From: Desmodesmus armatus
Taxonomy: Eukaryota > Chlorophyta > Chlorophyceae > Sphaeropleales > Scenedesmaceae
Direction of reading: 5' to 3'
Length of the DNA stretch: 64,000 bases
NCBI GenBank assembly: GCA_007449985.2
Contig: VIIQ02000158.1
Span: 153,501 to 217,500 of the forward strand
This document shows, piece after piece, positions 58,749 through 64,000 of the stretch. A program made the position numbers and the translations under genes. Each line of letters starts with the position of its first letter. Position 1 is the stretch's first letter. A model generated the notes under the pieces. The model ran no database searches. It was given only the letters and a program-made list of their open reading frames with translations, and was not told the DNA's origin.

Positions 58749-59952
58749 GACCTGTCGCGGCAGCAGCAACAGTTTGCAGCTTTGTAAGTGCCAGCAGCCT
58801 GGGGCACTGGAAGCACAGCACATCCAAGACGCAGGACAGCGCAAGACTGCACTGCATGATGCACTGCAAAACGGGCTGCGAGTGGTCATTGACTGCAGTT
58901 ATGCCCTCTCGGCTCAAGCTTGGCATGAGCAGCAACAGCAAGCCCAGCAGCAGTCACAACAGATTTGGGGTCACCCAGTGGGGTCACCCAGTCCAGCAAT
59001 TGATGCCCAGCCTCAACTCATGGCCCACAATGAACAGCACTCTGTCCACAAGTTGCAGAGCTACAGCCCAGATGTCGGCGAAGGCAAAGCACAGGCGGCA
59101 GCAGGCAGCCGGCAGCTGGATGCAGACATAGTGGCACGGAAGCTGGTCACAGGAAGGTTCATTCACAAAGAGATCCGCAGCGTGGCAAAGCAGATTGAGC
59201 TATCAGCTACCATCAATAAAAGGTAGGGGCCCGGCATGCGACCTGGGGAAGGTGTGCAAGGTGCTGTAGTAAAAAATACTGTTTGACTGTCTCGTGGCCA
59301 AACACCCCGCACTTGGTCATGTTGCTGCCAGTATCCACAACTTTGTAGGGCGTTGATAGCCTTGTGGCCTGCACAGGAACCGCCTCAGCAAGTGTGAAAA
59401 TGAATTGTTACACTGGGCTAGACCATGCAACTGGTGATTCACGCCACGGGTGAACATGAATGCCATGATACGTGTGTTTTGCATGGCTGCAGGTCCGCAC
59501 ACCCAGTGGCCTTGACAGTCACTAGTTACAGCGGGGCATTGGCGGCCTTTGCTGACCACATGGGTGGCGCAGTGTGGCCCATCAACAAGTACACGCAGCC
59601 TGTGCTGGAGTTGTATGATCCCGATGATATCATTGTCATGTCGCCGGATGCGCAGGAGCCCTTGGGCACTATTGATCACTCGAAAATTTACGTCATTGGT
59701 GGTATTGTGGACAAGACAGTGCAAAAGGGCCTCACTCAGCAGTTTGCCCAACACCACAACCTTGCGTCGTACAGGCTGCCCATCAAGGAGTATGCCAAAC
59801 CATTGGGGCTAGATTTTCCCGGTGCAAACTTGCGGCCAATACTGACAGCAGCAGATGTTGTGACGGCATTGGTGACCTTTCATGCCACGCAAGACTGGGT
59901 CACAGCTCTAAATGCTGCGGTCCCCATGAGGAAGCGGCGGCAACCAACGTGA
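58749..59952 (+). CDS. TRM10: TRM10-type tRNA (guanine-9) N1-methyltransferase (5' end uncertain)
   Basis: SPOUT-fold enzyme that uses S-adenosylmethionine to methylate purine 9 of tRNA. Two exons carry the conserved domain. The first ends at 59222 and has RVVIDCSYALS, a Gln-rich insert, then IRSVAKQIELSATINKR. The second runs 59493-59952 and has AHPVALTVTSYSG, IIVMSPDAQEPL, KIYVIGGIVDKTVQKGLT, YRLPIKEYAK and ADVVTALVTFHATQDWVTAL, ending in MRKRRQPT. The phase is consistent across the intron. The insert between the first strand and its helix (about 60 residues, Gln/Ser/Pro-rich) is not usual in TRM10. The 5' end is unclear: 58749 follows a TTTCAG acceptor, a good GTAAGT donor at 58784 suggests another small intron, and no confident ATG was found. 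A TGTAA motif lies about 55 bases after the stop. Confidence 0.88.
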
Positions 59953-60004
59953 TGCTGTCAATGTGGTTTTGTTGTAGTTACATGCTATGCTTATGGTGGG
60001 GACC

Positions 60005-60009
60005 TGTAA
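60005..60009 (+). promoter_or_regulatory. TGTAA poly(A)-like signal of TRM10
   Basis: About 55 bases after the TRM10 stop codon, at the usual spacing. Confidence 0.5.
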
Positions 60010-60309
60010 CTCTCTGTAGTGGTTTCTTGATCGGTGTGGTGTGGGGAGGCAAATGTGAGTTTGCCTCGAAAGCAATCTATGAGTGCATGTGTACTGTGTG
60101 GGTTGGGTTGTGCGGTGGCCACCGCAGCACCCAAAACTCCATGGATTTCAGCATTGCTTGCATCCTGGGCCAGGTGAGGGTCATAGGTGAGGCCCCCCAC
60201 TGTGACCTTGGCCTCGGCAGCTGCGGGCTGCTGCTGCTGCGCGCCAAGTGGGTCTGCTGCTGCAAGATGACACCGCAGTGTGGCAGCGGCGCTGACGCCA
60301 GCTTTGGAC

Positions 60310-60588
60310 TTACATGCGGCTGCTGCCACAAAGGGTTTTTATTTCCTCCATGGAGGTTTTACCCGGCATCCAGTTTGGAGGGTTGTCCATCTCGGGCACT
60401 TGGATAGTACGCTTGGGGATTTTAGGGTTGGTTATCATCCTCATAAAAGCGTCGGGCTTCTCTGTTTTGATCCTTAGTATTTTGTTCCTTCTGGTTTGTT
60501 CCACTATCTCCGTGATATCAGTGAATGGCTGGCATGAGCTCTTGAGCTTCATAGCTACAGGTGTAACTTTGATTCGATTTGATTTCAT
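60310..60588 (-). CDS. hypothetical small basic protein
   Basis: Not recognised. A complete minus-strand frame of 92 codons with Lys/Arg-rich sequence (MKSNRIKVTPVAMKLKSS, NPKIPKRTIQVPEMDNPPNW). Base composition is clearly more AT-rich than the neighbouring genes. Its end coincides with a strong donor-like GTAAGT, and a second open frame follows to 59991, but the phases of the two do not join at the acceptors tested. It would converge with TRM10. It could be a real small gene, a fragment of a spliced gene, or a foreign insertion. Confidence 0.3.
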   Translation of the reverse strand: MKSNRIKVTPVAMKLKSSCQPFTDITEIVEQTRRNKILRIKTEKPDAFMRMITNPKIPKRTIQVPEMDNPPNWMPGKTSMEEIKTLCGSSRM

Positions 60589-60791
60589 TTGCTGCTGCTG
60601 GAGTCATTTTGGGTGGTTCAATGCACTCGCGATGACCGCCCCCAACGTCAGCGCTGCTGTGATCCACAGGTTTAGGGCAGGCATCGCAACAGCAGCAACA
60701 ACTCTCACATGATTTTTTTGAAGTGATTAGTTACAGTGAGGGGGACCAAGCAGCCAGTGGTTCACTCCATCTCACGGGACTTGTTTTGGGA

Positions 60792-61550
60792 GTAAGCTTG
60801 TTACATGAGCGGAGTCAAGCAACCGCTGCCACCCCTCACGGCTCGTGCAAGAGAATGGCGCAACCTGACAATCACCACTCTTTCAGGGGGCACCACCACC
60901 CTCACCACATGGTTATGTGAGTGGCGCTTGTGTATTTTTTTAGCGCTTGTGTAGCGCAACCTGCATGAAGCAGACACCATGGCCCAACAATGCACCTGCT
61001 GTAATATATAAGTCTGCTACTACCGAGACCTTCAGCAACTACCTGACCAATAACCATGCCAACTATCAAGTCGCTGCCGTGGGCGGACAACTCGCCTCCT
61101 GCTGCCTCCTCAGTCTCTACCAACTAACACCAAGGCGTAGGCACCACCACCCTCACCACATGGTTCTGCAGCGCAACCTCCAAAGCAGACACCATGGCCC
61201 AAAAATGCACCAAACATGGACTTTGACTTGCCGCAGTTGCTCTACGGACGGCTGTGGTGTATAGAGGACACTGGGCGCACGATCAGGCCCTGGATGCCCT
61301 TCGGGGCTGCTCCTCACGGAGCTGTCTGCATGGCCCTGCGATGGTGTTTTTTCCAGGGTGAGCAAGTTACAAGAGCGGAGTCAAGCAACAGAAGCTACCC
61401 CTCAAAGGGGTCCGGCAAGAGGATGGCGCAACCTGACCGGCGCCACCCTGTGAAGGGGCAAACCACCACCCTCACCACATGGTCAAATGAGCGGCGCATT
61501 GCAGCGCAGCCTGCTGAAAGCAGGCACTAGGGCTCCACCACGCACCTGCA
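60792..61550. repeat. three diverged copies of a dispersed repeat
   Basis: Copy 1 (60792-61000) and copy 3 (61358-61550) share GAGCGGAGTCAAGCAAC, GGATGGCGCAACCTGAC (AATGGCG in copy 1) and ACCACCCTCACCACATGGT. Copy 2 (61138-61211) has only the second half plus AAGCAGACACCATGGCCCA, shared with copy 1. Sequence between the copies is unrelated. No terminal inverted repeats or transposase were seen. Confidence 0.8.
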
Positions 61551-61556
61551 AATTGT

Positions 61557-62123
61557 CTACGACATGCAACACTGGCTGGGATGTAGGCGGAAAGGCAGAC
61601 ACTGGACAAAGTCAGAGTGACCCCACACGGCTACCAAAACTTGCCTGGAACGGAGCGCCGCGCAAGCTTGCACATTGTCTAAGTCACTAGCACCCCCGCC
61701 GGGGTGCACACACCAACCTTGCACATTGTCTAAGTCACTAGCACCCCCACCGGGGTGCACACACCACTGATGTCGAAACCAAATCCACTTACCCCATCCC
61801 AACTGCATGGCAGCAGGAGAAGCCCCCCCTTGTTTTTTGTAGATCGTATGTTTTGGTGGACCAATATGCATTGCCCAGAGACCCCCACACCCAAAAGAAG
61901 CCCACTTAGCATCCCCTGGCAGCACAAGGCGGGGCCCTGTGCCATCCCCCACTGCGTACAGCACCCCCGGCTGCTGCCATTTGGCGGCGAACCGCGATGG
62001 TGTCCCTTGCACAAGGGGGTGCCGTGGGGTGGGTGTCACAACAGGTTGCCCATCCTGACGTTTTGGAGAGATAAGACAGCAAGAAGCGTTCACTGATGTA
62101 GTCTGAAGCAGCTGGGAGAGCAT
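61557..62123 (-). CDS. hypothetical protein with internal 17-residue repeat
   Basis: Not recognised. A complete 188-codon minus-strand frame (ATG at 62121-62123, stop at 61557-61559). It contains PGVLYAVGDGTGPRLVLPGD and two tandem copies of WCVHPGGGASDLDNVQ caused by a 51-bp DNA repeat. The repeat length is a multiple of three, so the frame is kept. It overlaps the start of the long plus-strand frame by 27 bases. Coding status is uncertain. Confidence 0.28.
   Translation of the reverse strand: MLSQLLQTTSVNASCCLISPKRQDGQPVVTPTPRHPLVQGTPSRFAAKWQQPGVLYAVGDGTGPRLVLPGDAKWASFGCGGLWAMHIGPPKHTIYKKQGGASPAAMQLGWGKWIWFRHQWCVHPGGGASDLDNVQGWCVHPGGGASDLDNVQACAALRSRQVLVAVWGHSDFVQCLPFRLHPSQCCMS
61667..61767. 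repeat. 51-bp tandem duplication with a palindromic core
   Basis: Two copies starting at 61667 and 61718, nearly identical, each with a CACCCC(C/A)..GGGGTG inverted repeat that could form a short hairpin. Confidence 0.93.
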
Positions 62124-64000
62124 CTCACGGCTCGACCAAGAAAGCGGCCATATGCCTTGGGAGAGGTGCCTGACGATGAGAACCTGCCGATCAGCTCGGG
62201 AGGCAGGGGACTCGTGCAGGATACAACACCTCGATCAGACAAAGAGCAAAGTGCTGCTAAAAGGTCGACTGTACGGGTGCTAAAACACCTGCTACTACTC
62301 CAGTTTACTCTTACGCTTCTTACCGGATGCTTTTCAGCCCCCACGGACCACGGTAAGCCGAACCAGACAGACCGCTTCAAATCATCGCAACACGAGCTAA
62401 CAACCCGGTCACCCTGGGACCAGTTCACGCCCGCAAGTGCTTTACAGGAAGATCAGTTTGGACAAGGATGCACTGCCGCTCCCCCAGCAGCTCATCTGGG
62501 TGCCCTTTGCCCAACAGCACCCTCACAAGCAGCAGCACCCTACTGTTCACAGGGCTCGGTACAAGGCAAGTGCTTCATCAAATACATGCCCAAAGCTTGT
62601 TCCAACGCTTTTCAATGCACCCACACGGGATCATGCTGCACATACCCCCGCATCCTGTTGGGCACAACCCAGCAAGCAGCAGAACAGAAGGAGCAGGAAG
62701 GTACACATGTGCAAGCAGGGAGAGGGAGAACACATGCCGCCGATGCAAGTGATAACTTTCAGGGCACAGGAAGGAGGACAATGGTGAAAGGCAAGGACTC
62801 CAGCTGCAGCTGCAGCTGCTGCCAGCAGATGGTGCCCCTGCCTGGGTACACCAGCCCTACACGAGCTGACAAGCCAAGTACGGTAGATCCTATGGCACAA
62901 TTACCAACCCAAGCGGCTGATAGAAACATGCACAGGTTGACTGCACCATATCCTGGCCAGAAGGCGGAGGCTCAACAGCAGATGGATTCCCCCACAACAG
63001 CAACAGGACGGAGTTTGGCCACTCCCCAAGCACGACCTGCAGACGTGACAAAGTCCAGCAAAGCGCAGAGGCAACAAACCCGACAAGCACAATGCTATTA
63101 CACAGAAACAGTCAAGCCTGGTTACTGCAAGCAACTGCAGTGGAGCAACACCCCCGAATGGACCCGGAAAATGCACTGTACTGAATCAAGCAGGCAGTCT
63201 ACTCAACAGCAGCATGGTCGAGCTGACAATGTATCCAGCAGCACACAGCCGTATACTGAAGAGTGCAGCTACCAGAGCCCACACATGCACGCAATGGCAG
63301 CAGGGCAGCCAGCGTCCCTGCACACAGGTTCTGTGGCAACAGGACAGCCAGCTAATGCAACATCCAGCAATTCAAGCTTGGCCTCAAGGGACATTCAGGA
63401 TACAAACTGCTGCCCAGCATACCAGATCCCACCGCAAGCTGGCTTCCTGCTGCTGTCACTGCCCTTAACACCCCCGCTGCTGGTGCTACTGCTATGGCAA
63501 AACAGTGGAGGGGTCAGGCAGATGCACACTCAAGCCAATGCCAAACGAAAGAGAGGTCGACGCCACCAACACCCACACGATAGCTCCATCCGAACAGGGG
63601 CTGCGATAGGCAAACTTGATCGAGCAGTCAATATGCTGGAGCAGCTGTACCGACTGAGCTTTGTTAAACAACCATTTTACGCACGGCTAGCAAACTACAG
63701 GAAACATAAATACTATGACAGGCAGTTGAGCTACCTGCAGCAACCAAAACATCAACACACTGTCAGACACATTGCAGAAGCAATTCCCATGCAAGACTAC
63801 CCTTATATCCGTAACAAAACGATTTCAATTGGTCTCTACAGTCAAGACCCCAACAAAACAGTGCCTAAGGACACAGTCACTTACTGTCCCAGACTGCCAG
63901 TGGCACTGGCAGCGGATCCCAGAACAGGAAGTCCCTCAACCAACAGTACCAGCACAACCACAGAAGAAAGCACCGCACAACAAACACACAGGGCATGTGT
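62097..64000 (+). CDS. long open reading frame running off the window, unknown product (partial)
   Basis: Reading the plus strand in frame from just after a TGA at 62094-62096, no stop occurs to the last base: about 634 codons, open at the right edge. The first in-frame ATG is at 62586, so the upstream part is either non-coding or begins at a splice acceptor (GATGTAG at about 62095-62101). A hydrophobic signal-like stretch (VLKHLLLLQFTLTLLTGCFS, 62277-62336) follows a basic residue patch; a second hydrophobic stretch lies at 63441-63500. Most of the rest is Gln/Thr/Ser/Pro/Ala-rich with scattered Cys. The end (MLEQLYRLSFVKQPFYARL, then YYDRQLSYL) looks more globular. A-ending codons such as ACA, GCA and CCA dominate, unlike the GC-ending codons of the housekeeping genes. 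Its position next to repeats allows a mobile-element protein, but no reverse transcriptase, integrase or zinc-knuckle motif is visible. Its role is unknown. Confidence 0.5.

Overview
This window is nuclear DNA of a eukaryote, most likely a chlorophyte green alga. The evidence is GC-rich coding exons, many short GT-AG introns, heavy CAG/GCN codon runs (poly-Gln, poly-Ala), TGTAA motifs shortly after several stop codons, and a gene set typical of green algae. A Scenedesmus/Tetradesmus-like member of the Sphaeropleales is a reasonable guess, but the sequence alone does not prove it. Most genes are multi-exon. Their exons were joined here by matching splice sites and reading phase.

Layout. 1-6514 (+): the 3' part of a DCAF5/6/8-type WD40 protein, a CUL4-DDB1 ubiquitin-ligase substrate receptor, with very long Gln/Ala-rich stretches. 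10122-24078 (-): three diverged tandem copies of an unrecognised coiled-coil gene family, separated by long CA-rich spacers. 24584-24959: a long (GT)n microsatellite followed by a short repeat. 25635-34534 (-): an 18-exon gene for mitochondrial B12-dependent methylmalonyl-CoA mutase; two of its exon 3' ends, with their splice donors, are duplicated inside the following introns. 35027-37304 (+): a haloacid-dehalogenase-type hydrolase. 38344-41146 (-): the ribosome-biogenesis factor EBP2. 41696-43198 (+): ER membrane complex subunit EMC4. 43951-44730 (+): an unknown single-pass membrane protein. 47638-54878 (-): a large nuclear protein with five Tudor-like domains. 55870-58199 (-): the N-glycosylation glucosyltransferase ALG8. 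58749-59952 (+): a TRM10 tRNA methyltransferase. 60300-64000: a change of character, with diverged repeats, a 51-bp tandem repeat and a roughly 630-codon open frame that runs off the right edge.

These are mostly unrelated housekeeping genes. Functional links are loose: EMC4 and ALG8 both act in the ER, and EBP2 and TRM10 both serve the translation machinery. MUT/HAD, EBP2/EMC4 and ALG8/TRM10 are head-to-head pairs that probably share promoter regions. The main novelty candidates are the tandem coiled-coil family, the duplicated exon-donor units in MUT, (TGTGC)n arrays placed directly before splice acceptors in two genes, the five-Tudor protein and the open frame at the right end.
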